A DNA stretch of 64,000 nucleotides. It comes from an uncultured Gammaproteobacteria bacterium (lineage in GTDB: Bacteria > Pseudomonadota > Gammaproteobacteria > JAADHQ01). The position numbers and the translations under genes were made by a program. Every line of letters begins with the position of its first letter. The first letter of the stretch is position 1. The notes under the pieces were generated by a model, which saw nothing but the letters and a program-made list of their open reading frames with translations, made no database searches and was not told where the DNA came from. Positions 1 to 7,530 of the stretch are shown here, one piece after another. The stretch lies in NCBI GenBank assembly GCA_947258755.1, contig CAMYJO010000018.1, forward strand, positions 1 through 64,000, read 5' to 3'.

Positions 1-652
1 CCTCTAGTGATTGTTCTGCATCTATTTTACATTGCATCTTTTGCACAAAATCGTCATCGCCAAGATAAACCTGGTTTCTTAAACAGCTCCATATCGAAGG
101 TTGACCCTTCCCTTCCGCTACAAACTGCCGATATGACTGCCGGGCAATTTCACGTTTATTACCAAATACACCCAGTATACAATCTGTTGTAAGGAAACCT
201 GGCTTGGCTGTAATGCCGGCTATCGCCCTATAGCTACTCCAGGGCCAATCTTTTGCTGAACGTACCATGCGCGCTCGTACTGGATTGAGAACAATATAAC
301 GGGATAATTCCAGCAAGTAGCTATCTTTGTCTACCAAAATACTTTTATAACGACCCTGAAATAGATGCCCTACTCGATTATACCGCTTGTTATAGGCTTG
401 CGTATAATTTCCATTAAGGTGCTTCATTCCTCTAGACAATGTGGGACATTGTGTTTCTACAAGCAAATGATAATGATTATCCATCAAGCAATAAGAATGG
501 CATAACCAATCATATCGTTTAGTAACTTTCGATAAATACTCAAGGAATGTATGGCGATCCTCGTCATCTTCATAAATAACCTGACGAGCATTCCCTCTTG
601 CTGTTATATGATATAGCGCACCAGAAAATTCAATCCTTAATGGCCTGCTCAT
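1..652 (-). CDS. REP-associated tyrosine transposase (RAYT, IS200-like Y1 family), 3' end beyond window
   Basis: The minus frame is open from an ATG at 652 to the window edge, about 217 codons. The N-terminus has the YHITARGN motif (residues 14-21). The metal-binding HUH pair is visible as NHYH (H60, H62), followed by a YTQAYNKRYN segment likely holding the catalytic tyrosine and the family signature FQGRYKSILVD...LNPVRA. RAYTs are single-strand transposases thought to mobilise REP/REPIN palindromes. This matters because REPIN-like repeats occur elsewhere in the window (21854, 22095, 29781). A 38-bp tandem repeat lies just upstream of the start. No frameshift is visible in the part present; the C-terminus is missing only because the window ends. 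Confidence 0.9.
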   Translation of the reverse strand, partial: MSRPLRIEFSGALYHITARGNARQVIYEDDEDRHTFLEYLSKVTKRYDWLCHSYCLMDNHYHLLVETQCPTLSRGMKHLNGNYTQAYNKRYNRVGHLFQGRYKSILVDKDSYLLELSRYIVLNPVRARMVRSAKDWPWSSYRAIAGITAKPGFLTTDCILGVFGNKREIARQSYRQFVAEGKGQPSIWSCLRNQVYLGDDDFVQKMQCKIDAEQSLE

Positions 653-709
653 CGTTTATCATCCTTAATAAACTTTAGATTCGAAGTGATTTATTTTATA
701 AACTAATTT

Positions 710-845
710 GCTATCAATGTAAAATGTAAGACCTGACCCCGTGATTCGCTATCAATGTAAAATGTAAGACCTGACCCCGTGATTCGCTATCAATGTAAAA
801 TGTAAGACCTGACCCCGTGATTCGTAAGACCTGACCCCGTGATTC
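710..845. repeat. 38-bp tandem repeat, three full units plus a 22-bp partial unit
   Basis: Units start at 710, 748 and 786 and are identical. Each contains GTAAGACCTGACCCCGTGAT. A fourth partial copy of the last 22 bp runs 824-845. It lies 58 bp upstream of the RAYT gene and may be its recognition or mobilised repeat (inference). Confidence 0.9.
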
Positions 846-1157
846 GTGCTTTAGAAACATGCAGCTATTTATTTAGTTACAACCTAAATGTAGTCCACAC
901 CGGTTATCTGCTTGCTATCGTGTGTCTGCCAGTCATTTCAGTATCACTGCATACAACACCAGTTTCCTGAGTCTTGAACTTCAACAATAAGTCTCAGTCG
1001 CCTTCAGCTTCGACCTGCCGTCCCGACGCACCACCTGAATTTCCCGCCGTGATCCTTTCTTGATAATTGCGTGATTGCCACGTGAATCTATCTGGGGATG
1101 ATGTGTACCTGTCTATGAAGACAGTGTATTGATCATTTACTTAAACTGGAGGAGATT
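846..1157. other. Intergenic region, possible decayed gene
   Basis: There is no convincing gene here. On the minus strand a short stretch around 985-1105 reads as a basic peptide (SRREIQVVRRDGRSKL) that stops at about 985, which could be the tail of a decayed gene. A ribosome-binding site (GGAGGA, about 1149) for the next gene sits at the right end. Confidence 0.4.
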
Positions 1158-1616
1158 ATGAACACAAAAACAGTTAGCATCTTAATCAGTCTTGTTATGG
1201 GTCTTCTGCTGGCTAACGGCGCCCAGGCCGCACCGGGCCAGCCCGACTTTAGTGCCGCATTGTACGGCGATGGCGAGGTCTGGGGAACCAAGGCTACTAC
1301 CGAACTACCGGCACCGAATGAAAATAACACTCAGTCCTTTGACAAGCTGTTTGTCATCCTGAACGGAGCTGCGGGCCAGTTACCGGTATCGGAAGCCGCC
1401 CCGGGTAATCCTAACTATAACGGCGGCCGCTGGTTCACACATACCACTATTTGGACCGAGGAGGGCATGCAGGCTCACAATAATGATGTCCCCGTACTGA
1501 GGTCCTATGCTGAGATCATGGAACATTACCTGCTCGGTCACCTGGCTATTACACCAGGCTCATTTATGGGTGGACCACCCACATATTTCCAGTGCCCGCT
1601 GTTGCCAGTGAAGTAA
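1158..1616 (+). CDS. Secreted protein of unknown function
   Basis: 152 residues. I do not recognise the family. Residues 1-24 form a clear Sec signal peptide ending ANGAQA-A. The mature part is acidic to neutral, rich in Asn, Gly and Pro, with a single Cys near the C-terminus and several His and Trp residues (WFTHTTIW). The start is supported by a GGAGGA Shine-Dalgarno sequence 8 nt upstream. It stands alone and is closed by a good terminator. Most likely it is periplasmic or extracellular. It lies next to decayed bufB/bufC genes but does not resemble a Cys-rich bufferin precursor. Confidence 0.75.
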   Translation: MNTKTVSILISLVMGLLLANGAQAAPGQPDFSAALYGDGEVWGTKATTELPAPNENNTQSFDKLFVILNGAAGQLPVSEAAPGNPNYNGGRWFTHTTIWTEEGMQAHNNDVPVLRSYAEIMEHYLLGHLAITPGSFMGGPPTYFQCPLLPVK

Positions 1617-1635
1617 ACTCTTCAATTAAGGAAAG

Positions 1636-1667
1636 AAAAAGGGGCCGAATACATTCTGCCCCTTTTT
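1636..1667 (+). terminator. Rho-independent terminator after the secreted protein
   Basis: A 10-bp perfect stem (AAAAAGGGGC / GCCCCTTTTT) with a 12-nt loop, ending in a T run, lies 20 bp after the stop codon. It could work in both directions. Confidence 0.8.
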
Positions 1668-1737
1668 CGATTACCCTTCTTCAGTAGGCCATCAGAAAAC
1701 GGTTTCTGATCCTGGTAATCCTATTGAATACCGCTTA

Positions 1738-1958
1738 TCAATCCTTGAGTGATCCACCCTTTGAGCAGACCGGCAGCACAGCAGGATAATCATTCGCCAA
1801 TACTTCTTTTAAACCGCAGCATAGGCATGGGTGTAGATTGATAACTGGATTTCTGGGTCGGCAAGGCCACTGGCGCTGACCCATGCCGTGGATTTCGCAT
1901 TGCCGGGATTTAATACACAATCCTGAAACGTGAGTTGCAGTTTAGCCAGTTGTTTCAT
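1738..1958 (-). pseudogene. bufC/hvfC-like (DUF2063) remnant, frameshifted
   Basis: From an ATG at 1958 the minus strand reads MKQLAKLQLTFQ and continues to THAYAAV, then hits a stop at 1809-1811. The other frame continues as LKEVLANDYPAVLP. Joined, the two match the N-terminus of the DUF2063 family (HvfC/BufC), which has a leading LQxxF helix, an IYxxAYxxxL motif and then LxxDYPAL. The gene is thus frameshifted near 1811 and truncated at about 75 codons, where full members have about 250. BufC works with BufB in maturing small copper-binding peptides (family knowledge). The bufB tail directly upstream supports the reading. Confidence 0.7.
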
Positions 1959-1969
1959 GAGCGCCGATA

Positions 1970-2182
1970 TCAGGCAATCTGGATTTCAGAGACGGAGTCT
2001 TTAAAATGTTCTTCAGCAATGTGGCGCACCTGTTCCAGCTCTACAAGCAATTCAGACAGCGGAGGGATATGATCGCCACGTTCTATCATGGTGGATACCC
2101 GGCCAAAGTGCTGTACCGCGGCTGCGTACAATTCAAATACCGGGTTGGCAATGGGGTGGTCATGATAAATGGCGCCAGCTAG
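1970..2182 (-). pseudogene. bufB/hvfB-like (DUF692) C-terminal remnant
   Basis: About 70 codons of open minus-strand reading frame end at a TGA (1970-1972), 11 bp before the bufC start. The peptide has [21 protein letters not shown], then an IER..IPPL..LL.EL helix, typical of the C-terminal end of DUF692 iron-dependent enzymes (BufB/MbnB-like), which modify Cys-rich peptides. No start is present: the frame runs straight into the integrase remnant at 2183. The 5' three quarters of the gene were therefore deleted by a recombination event. Confidence 0.7.
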
Positions 2183-2338
2183 CAGGAGCTCATGGAGCTG
2201 GGTGGCTGGAAGTCGTATGAGATGGTCTTACGTTATGCCCATCTTGCACCGGAACATCTAGCTAACGCCGCAGCTCGAATTGAACTGCAATGGGAAACAG
2301 TAGAAAAAGACTCTACGATTTCTCTACGTTGTAAATAA
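2183..2338 (+). pseudogene. Tyrosine integrase, C-terminal remnant of an earlier element
   Basis: 51 codons of plus-strand frame ending in TAA. The peptide [26 protein letters not shown] is the end of a phage-type integrase, including the catalytic Tyr in [10 protein letters not shown]. It closely parallels residues 297-320 of the intact integrase at 9944-10996. The stop is followed 33 bp later by a copy of the att repeat, exactly as for the intact gene. It is a leftover from another element that used the same tRNA site. Confidence 0.85.
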
Positions 2339-2340
2339 AA

Positions 2341-2366
2341 AAGGCCTACGCAAAACGTAAGCCTTT
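2341..2366 (+). terminator. Hairpin after the integrase remnant
   Basis: An AAGGCCTACG / CGTAAGCCTT stem with a CAAAA loop sits directly after the remnant stop codon. It is only weakly T-rich downstream, so termination is likely but not certain. Confidence 0.5.
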
Positions 2367-2371
2367 GAATT

Positions 2372-2418
2372 TATGGCGCGCCCGACACGATTCGAACGTG
2401 TGACCGCCTGGTTCGTAG
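2372..2418. repeat. att site, left copy (47-bp tRNA-Arg 3' fragment)
   Basis: Identical to 11029-11075. It contains the acceptor stem, T-arm and variable region up to the anticodon-loop part of tRNA-Arg, read on the minus strand, but not the 5' half, so it is not a functional tRNA. Confidence 0.95.
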
Positions 2419-2777
2419 TCGTAATAAAATGAAATATTCTTACTTATAATCAATCACTTGCAACCTCAGCCGCATTTTAAATTAGATACACTTAGCTTTA
2501 ATTTTGGGGCAATTACCAATGATTTGTATCACTTTTGGCTACACTTTTATATATTTCAAAACAATAGTCTTAGCTAGCATTCAAAATGCTATTTACTTAT
2601 AGTAATTTAAATCTGACCTGACACTATCGAAAATAGAATTATATTTTTATTTGACGATTTACTAAAGCAGTTAAGGTCTCTGAACACCCTGTAGCAGACC
2701 TTCAAAGATATTTATCGATAGGCAGTAACCGGCCAGTAACGGTCATTCAGGCACTACGAAAACCAGCAAAAGCAGAC
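2419..2777. other. AT-rich intergenic region inside the element
   Basis: No ORF, tRNA or strong hairpin could be supported here. The segment is AT-rich and probably a decayed part of the element. Confidence 0.5.
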
Positions 2778-2842
2778 ATTCAACGTTAAAGCTGTGGGGC
2801 GCGGTAGCGAAGCAAGCACCCCGCACGAGCGCCTTGTTATGT
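2778..2842 (-). other. attC-like recombination site 1
   Basis: On the minus strand the site runs from ACATAAC to GTTGAAT (fits the GTTRRRY core), 65 bp long. It has inner blocks AAGGCGCTCGTGC and CCACAGCTTTAAC flanking a GGGG/CCCC stem. The TAA stop of the gene at 2837 lies inside the first core box, as is common in integron cassettes. Inner blocks match site 2 (4083-4162). No integron integrase is seen in the window. Confidence 0.5.
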
Positions 2843-3421
2843 GTTGTTTAACTCTACAACAATCCATGGAAATGGTTCCTCATATTGAATAACGAGCAGT
2901 TCATCCATGATTTGGCTGTACTGTAGTGTTAGCCACTGCTGTTCCGCATCATGCTCTCCTATTAACCTTTGCGCCCAAGAGTTATCTGGAACAATGACTT
3001 GAGTATTTCTAGGGTGAAAACGATAACCGTCTGTTTTTATTCGCCATTCACGCTCCCATGTAAAATCTATGCCAGGAAGTTCGAAACGCATATGTCTCCA
3101 ACTATTATAGACTGACAACTGAGAAAACTCGCTTTCTGGCTGGTAAATCACCGGGCGCCCACCAAGATTATAAATATACTCTTTTGTGGTCATGATGCCG
3201 AATGGTGAATATGGAGAATAGAAAGAAGGATTTGATAAGCCGTTTTTGAGGCTTGAATGAGGAGCTTCAGAAAAGCAAACACATTTTGAACCGTCCCTAA
3301 TTTTTGCACTAGATCCATGTACAACAGTTTGATCAATAATACTCTTTAGATTTTGATATGCGCCTTCCATATCTTCACCCTTGGTGAAGTGTATTAGAAA
3401 ATCAGACATATCTTCTCTCAT
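2837..3421 (-). CDS. DUF2971/AbiGi-like protein, possible defence cargo
   Basis: 194 residues. The pattern LIHFTK near residue 9, then a G..IRDGSKCVCFSEAPHSSLKNG block around residues 37-60, then FEREWR-like FTWEREWRIK near residue 124, is that of DUF2971-like proteins, some of which are abortive-infection proteins. The precise family is uncertain and the biochemical function is not known. The start is preceded by AGGAATATAA. The stop codon lies inside attC-like site 1, so the gene reads as a captured cassette. It may be a phage-defence component, but no partner is adjacent on the same strand except the membrane-targeted protein upstream. Confidence 0.6.
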   Translation of the reverse strand: MREDMSDFLIHFTKGEDMEGAYQNLKSIIDQTVVHGSSAKIRDGSKCVCFSEAPHSSLKNGLSNPSFYSPYSPFGIMTTKEYIYNLGGRPVIYQPESEFSQLSVYNSWRHMRFELPGIDFTWEREWRIKTDGYRFHPRNTQVIVPDNSWAQRLIGEHDAEQQWLTLQYSQIMDELLVIQYEEPFPWIVVELNNT

Positions 3422-3443
3422 TTATATTCCTTTCTTACTTATA

Positions 3444-3480
3444 ACTGTATGATAGCCGAGACCCGGGATCACATTATCAT
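3444..3480 (-). promoter_or_regulatory. Conserved 37-bp upstream element, copy 1
   Basis: It lies just upstream of the gene starting at 3421. It shares about three quarters of its bases with 5091-5128, which lies upstream of the nuclease gene. The shared core on the plus strand is GTATGATARCCG, then GACCC, then TCACRTTAT. On the minus strand it would lie in promoter position. Confidence 0.45.
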
Positions 3481-3492
3481 GTTTTATGTGAT

Positions 3493-4071
3493 TTAATTCT
3501 GAACTCCATACAAGGAATATGAAATATTGCTGTATTGGTTGTTTCTAAGCGACTCTGCCGCATCAGTGTGTATTTTAACTTCATTTTTATGATTAGATAG
3601 TACATCTATGGTAGGGTTAAAACGAACATCATAGTTCCACTTTTCTAATAAATTTTCTTTTTTAAGAATTTCAATAGCTATATCTTTTATCATTTTTTTA
3701 GAATAGTTTGACGCTCCTTTTAGGCCTGATGCCCATTCAATTTTTTCCTTTAATATTTCATCTCTAGCTAATTCAAGATGAAAGGTTATCCTTGTGATCG
3801 TTGTGTTTTTACTTTGATTCTGTATTAAATAGATAAAAGTATCCCTATTTGGGTGAAGTTTGCCGGTTATGTTAATTTCTAAAGACTCCATCAGATTTAT
3901 TCGCTCTTCAAATTTCGCCGCACAATTTGATAGAGCTTCAATCAGTTGATGATCGTAATGCTTGTGTTTCAGCTTGGCACTAGAAATGCATTTATTGTAC
4001 GTATAATCAAAATCACATGCGGATTTCAAGAAGGCAATAACTAACAAAAGTGCGATTGTATATTTATTCAT
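3493..4071 (-). CDS. Exported protein of unknown function
   Basis: 192 residues, family not recognised. Residues 1-19 form a hydrophobic export signal ending KSAC. The Cys at 19 could be a lipoprotein Cys, but the -3 position is Lys, so a plain signal peptide or inefficient lipobox is possible. The rest is predicted to be mixed alpha/beta, with a segment LEINITGKLHPNRDTFIYLIQN followed by TRITFHLEL that could be a beta sandwich. It lies between attC-like site 2 and the DUF2971-like gene, so it is probably cassette cargo. Confidence 0.6.
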   Translation of the reverse strand: MNKYTIALLLVIAFLKSACDFDYTYNKCISSAKLKHKHYDHQLIEALSNCAAKFEERINLMESLEINITGKLHPNRDTFIYLIQNQSKNTTITRITFHLELARDEILKEKIEWASGLKGASNYSKKMIKDIAIEILKKENLLEKWNYDVRFNPTIDVLSNHKNEVKIHTDAAESLRNNQYSNISYSLYGVQN

Positions 4072-4082
4072 TTATTTTATTC

Positions 4083-4162
4083 ACATAACGATAAAGCTGT
4101 ACTGCGTAAACAGGGCGCAGCGGAGTTTGTATCTGAACGAGCGTCTTGCTAGCTTGTTGCGG
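4083..4162 (-). other. attC-like recombination site 2
   Basis: On the minus strand the site runs from CCGCAAC to GTTATGT, 80 bp. The inner blocks AAGACGCTCGTTC and GTACAGCTTTATC match site 1 at most positions. It separates the nuclease gene from the exported-protein gene, the expected position for a cassette boundary. Confidence 0.5.
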
Positions 4163-4191
4163 TACTTGTTGTATATCATAATCTTGTGCTA

Positions 4192-5049
4192 CTAAAACTC
4201 TTCAATGAGTCTAAAGTCTACTTCATATCGAACGAAGTTGATGTTATCTAATGTGTGCAAGGCATTCTCTAGTTTCGTATCACTACTTAGAGCAACAATA
4301 CACCCTTTCACGGTTTGCTCTGCAGAGCAGAGATTTTTCTTTACCCATCCCATGTAACGTAGTGTTTGACCTACTACTTCGTCACTCGCTCTATCTCTTT
4401 TTAGTTCTACAACTAGAAATTCTTTGCCATCCTTACTTAGAGCTAGAATATCCAAAGGTCCAGTGTCAGTCCGATACTGCCTTCCTACCGGCAGACCATT
4501 TTCTTCATAAATCGAATACTTCTCACCTAGATGGGTCTGCTTCCAGTTTGTAATTAGGAAGTCCTCAAGGTGCCTCTCGAACATAAATGATGATTTAGCT
4601 TCTTGCTTTTCTTTAGAACTAGGCAAGATGTACTCAGCGTCATCAACGCTGAGTAGGAGTTTAATTGCTTTAATGCCACTTTTTGTCTCAGCAGCATCAT
4701 CATATTTAACAACAGAGCCTGTTCCTAGATAGGTAAACTTTGGGTCAGTGTTATCCCATCTTGCGAAGAAATGTGCCGTTAATTCTCTATTCAAGAGCTT
4801 CTTAAATAATGGTTGACCTGAATGTGTATTCGGCTTACCAAACCAGGTAATCAACCCGCTTTCTTCATTAAAGTCATTATCAAAGTCGTGGTGTGTTTTT
4901 CCCGGTACCCCAATGTTCATAAAAACGATAAGCAGGTCATCGACAGTTACGTATCCGGTATCCCATGCTCCACCTTTTGGACGCCCTGTCTCTGGGAGTA
5001 AGATCCATCCAACATCTTTTCTTGTGTATTTCGAACCTTTCTTGAACAA
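4192..5049 (-). CDS. NucS/DUF91-type PD-(D/E)XK nuclease domain protein
   Basis: 285 residues. The C-terminal half (about 150-280) is a DUF91-type restriction-like fold: conserved acidic residues in FERHLEDFL (157-165), then GPLD (D200) and VVELKR (E215, K217), which together make the D...ExK catalytic triad, then QTLRYMGWVK. The N-terminal 130 residues contain ITWFGKPNTHSGQPLF and FARWDNTDPKFTYLGTG, like the specificity-type module found in some restriction-related proteins. The family role suggests cleavage of foreign or modified DNA; this is inference. No methyltransferase is nearby, so a modification-dependent enzyme is more plausible than type II. The conserved element at 5091-5128 lies upstream. 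Confidence 0.7.
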   Translation of the reverse strand: MFKKGSKYTRKDVGWILLPETGRPKGGAWDTGYVTVDDLLIVFMNIGVPGKTHHDFDNDFNEESGLITWFGKPNTHSGQPLFKKLLNRELTAHFFARWDNTDPKFTYLGTGSVVKYDDAAETKSGIKAIKLLLSVDDAEYILPSSKEKQEAKSSFMFERHLEDFLITNWKQTHLGEKYSIYEENGLPVGRQYRTDTGPLDILALSKDGKEFLVVELKRDRASDEVVGQTLRYMGWVKKNLCSAEQTVKGCIVALSSDTKLENALHTLDNINFVRYEVDFRLIEEF

Positions 5050-5090
5050 AGTTACACCTTTGTTATGCAGAAATTCTTATAAAAAAGCTT

Positions 5091-5128
5091 ACAGTATGAT
5101 AACCGTGACCCAGACGTCACGTTATAAT
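5091..5128 (-). promoter_or_regulatory. Conserved 38-bp upstream element, copy 2
   Basis: Partner of 3444-3480, located 42 bp upstream of the nuclease start. Both copies precede minus-strand cargo genes, so a shared promoter or operator is possible. Confidence 0.45.
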
Positions 5129-5399
5129 GTTTACAATGTTTTGACTGCAACATTTATTTCTATATTTATCAGTTAGTTATAGAAATGATCCCCTCGTTTT
5201 CACTGTTAGTATTACGAGACCTGGTCAATAATCATGATTTTGAGGAGTTATACTCATGGGGTCAAGATCAAACACACCCCAAAAGTCCGCCTTCTAGACC
5301 CGGTTAAGGCTATATGCCGCTGAAGACTTAGGAAATTCACCAAAAGTAAAGTATGGTGGACCATTACCTAAGAAATAAAAAACATTGAACAAGAACTCG

Positions 5400-5439
5400 A
5401 ACTAACCGCTAAACGCGGTAACCGAGTTTAGCGTTAGAG
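5400..5439 (+). other. Short attC-like palindrome before the membrane protein gene
   Basis: An AACTAAC...GTTAGAG palindrome whose CTAACCGCTAAAC arm pairs with GTTTAGCGTTAG around a GCGGTAACCGA loop. The GCGTTAGA end resembles classical attC ends. At 40 bp it is shorter than most. It lies 22 bp before the next start codon. The gap 5129-5399 holds short decayed reading frames only. Confidence 0.4.
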
Positions 5440-5461
5440 ACTTCAAGGTAAATTATTTAAT

Positions 5462-6220
5462 ATGGAAGAAGATAAGAAAAAGAGAATAGCAGCCGTTCAA
5501 AAAGTGCTTGGTGAGCCAGTATTTTGTGAATTTGATACTAAAACACAAAAAATACGCACTACACTTTTTCTCCTTAGTGTAATAACCATTGCTTATGTTC
5601 TAGGTGGTTTAGAAGTAGAAAAAGGCTCATCCTTTCTTGGACTAAAGTTTGCCGGGTTAAATGATGGTTTATTCCGCAATCTATTATTAGGTGCAGTAGC
5701 TTATTTAGCTATGCACTTTATTTGGTGTGCAATAGATAGCTTACTGGAATGGAGGCTTCGGATAACTGGTACTAAGGTTGCCTATGTAACCACAGGCACA
5801 TTCGCAAGCGAACATGCAGATTACCCAAACGATCCACGACAATCTACCTTATATAATTGGTGGAAAAAAAAATCCCAGTCAGTTAGTGGTATTAACAAGA
5901 AATTCGAAGATATAGCTACAACTTTTGAAGATGTTAATAGGGAGATAGAAAAAGCAAAAGAGGAAGGGGAAACATTAAACATCAGCGTTCTAATTCAAAG
6001 CTTGTCTCATATAAGAGGTGAAATAGCTAATCTCAGAAGCAAGGTTGAAGATGTTAATAAAACCTTAGAGGCAGAAAGAGTGCCGGCTTCACTAGATAGA
6101 TTTGATACTTGGTTTAAGTATTTTTTGAAAAGCCAGAATACACGGTGGTTATTAATAGAGTTTTTATTACCGATAAGTTTAGCACTTTGGGCAATTTACT
6201 TATTAATGTGCAATCCCTAA
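5462..6220 (+). CDS. Membrane protein with cytoplasmic coiled coil, unknown function
   Basis: 252 residues, family not recognised. Two hydrophobic segments near residues 31-50 and 72-93 and a third at 230-250 suggest three membrane spans. The region 140-210 is rich in Glu, Lys and Leu heptads (FEDIATTFEDVNREIEKAKEEGE and following) and should form a coiled coil between span 2 and span 3. It is followed 61 bp later by a HEPN-like gene on the same strand, and both sit between attC-like palindromes. The two may form a membrane-effector plus RNase pair, but this is only inference from position. Confidence 0.6.
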   Translation: MEEDKKKRIAAVQKVLGEPVFCEFDTKTQKIRTTLFLLSVITIAYVLGGLEVEKGSSFLGLKFAGLNDGLFRNLLLGAVAYLAMHFIWCAIDSLLEWRLRITGTKVAYVTTGTFASEHADYPNDPRQSTLYNWWKKKSQSVSGINKKFEDIATTFEDVNREIEKAKEEGETLNISVLIQSLSHIRGEIANLRSKVEDVNKTLEAERVPASLDRFDTWFKYFLKSQNTRWLLIEFLLPISLALWAIYLLMCNP

Positions 6221-6246
6221 CAAAAGCTATCGCCTTTTTGTTAGCC
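6214..6246 (+). terminator. Short palindrome overlapping the stop codon
   Basis: CTAACAAAA pairs with TTTTTGTTAG around a 9-nt loop. It could be a weak terminator or a very short attC-like hairpin. It overlaps the TAA stop of the membrane protein gene. Confidence 0.5.
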
Positions 6247-6281
6247 TCTTAGCTTAAACATTAAATTTAATATTATATATT

Positions 6282-7331
6282 ATGACTCATAAAACAAAAG
6301 ACTTTACTGGATCATGGATCTACATAGTCCCAACAATAGGCCTGATTTTAACTGATGCAGTTAAAAATGAAATTACAATTAATAGAGTTACATTTATTTC
6401 AGTAGAAAAATTACCAAGAGTATTGAAGCGTTTTGGGATTCAAAAACGTATGTCTGAATTAAAGTCTACGCCTGAATATAAGAGTTTTTTTTCGGAATTA
6501 GAGGTTACAGTCGCACTTGTACGATTTAGCGGAAAACAATCTGAGGTTACAACCAAGGCTCTACGACTAATAGTTGAAGAACTAGAGATTTTATCTGTAT
6601 CTCAACTTGGATACAGCAGAAGAAGATTTAATTCATATCCATCAATATACATAAGCTCCACTACCAGCATTAGTTACTTATGCTTAAATTTAGAAAATGA
6701 TTTATTTGAATTGAGCTACCAACGCATTGGGAAAATTGGTGACTTAAGACTAGATGAGCATTGGATGAAATGGCAAAACGATATCTTTTTTACAAAATTA
6801 ATTAAAATATTTAAAAACGAAATTGTAGTTAATTCTTCTTGGAGAGGGGACTTATACAGAGCATCAAGATTAATTGGACAAAGCATTACAACAAATAATC
6901 TTGCTCAAGCATTCCTAGCAAACATGATAGCAATCGAACTATTGCTCACTAGACAGGGGGATAAATATACAGAAATTCTGCCAAAAAGAATAGAGGCGTT
7001 CATTGGTTGGATCGGCTATTGGGAGGTAGATAACTATAAAGAAAAGATTAAAGGAGCCTACAAGAAAAGGAGTCAATATGTTCATGATGGTGATGAATCA
7101 AATATTTTAATACAAGATTTATTATTAACGGATGAAATTTTATTAAATATTATGGTAAATTTGGTATCTCATCACGAAATATTTAAGTCTAAAGATAATG
7201 TTATAGATTTCACTAACAAGGTGGCTGCTGAGCATGTGTTAGGTATTATTGGAAATAAGTCAAAAATCAGACCTAAAACGTTAAGTTTTTTATCAGTTAG
7301 CTATACTAAAGATGATTTTAAAAAAATATAA
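6282..7331 (+). CDS. HEPN/Apea-like protein, probable RNase of a defence cassette
   Basis: 349 residues. The C-terminal third (about 210-315) is all-helical and contains YKKRSQYVHDGDES, where R263 and H268 give the R-x4-H motif of HEPN ribonucleases, in the form seen in ApeA-like HEPN domains (RSxxVHxG). The N-terminal 200 residues are mixed alpha/beta and not recognised; in ApeA-like proteins this region senses or binds a ligand. Low GC content relative to the chromosome fits recent transfer. The stop codon lies in an attC-like site. Function as a phage-activated RNase is inferred from the family, not shown. Confidence 0.65.
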   Translation: MTHKTKDFTGSWIYIVPTIGLILTDAVKNEITINRVTFISVEKLPRVLKRFGIQKRMSELKSTPEYKSFFSELEVTVALVRFSGKQSEVTTKALRLIVEELEILSVSQLGYSRRRFNSYPSIYISSTTSISYLCLNLENDLFELSYQRIGKIGDLRLDEHWMKWQNDIFFTKLIKIFKNEIVVNSSWRGDLYRASRLIGQSITTNNLAQAFLANMIAIELLLTRQGDKYTEILPKRIEAFIGWIGYWEVDNYKEKIKGAYKKRSQYVHDGDESNILIQDLLLTDEILLNIMVNLVSHHEIFKSKDNVIDFTNKVAAEHVLGIIGNKSKIRPKTLSFLSVSYTKDDFKKI

Positions 7332-7402
7332 CAATTACATCAGGTTGCTCGCTTCGCTCACTGGGGCACATCTGACGTCGTGCTTTTATGTAAACGTTAA
7401 CT
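7326..7402 (+). other. attC-like recombination site 3
   Basis: Runs from ATATAAC to GTTAACT, 77 bp. Outer arms TAACAATTACAT and ATGTAAACGTTA pair. The TAA stop of the HEPN gene lies in the first box. Sequence differs from sites 1 and 2, as expected for a different cassette source. Confidence 0.45.
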
Positions 7403-7530
7403 ATCCGAGTTACCCATTAAAAGATGACATTTTCTTTACTTAAGTTAGCATCTAAATGAAAGGCTCTCACAATGGCAAGAAGAAAACCGAATCCTATCTG
7501 TAGATAATCTTAGGAAGATCTCCAAAAGTA

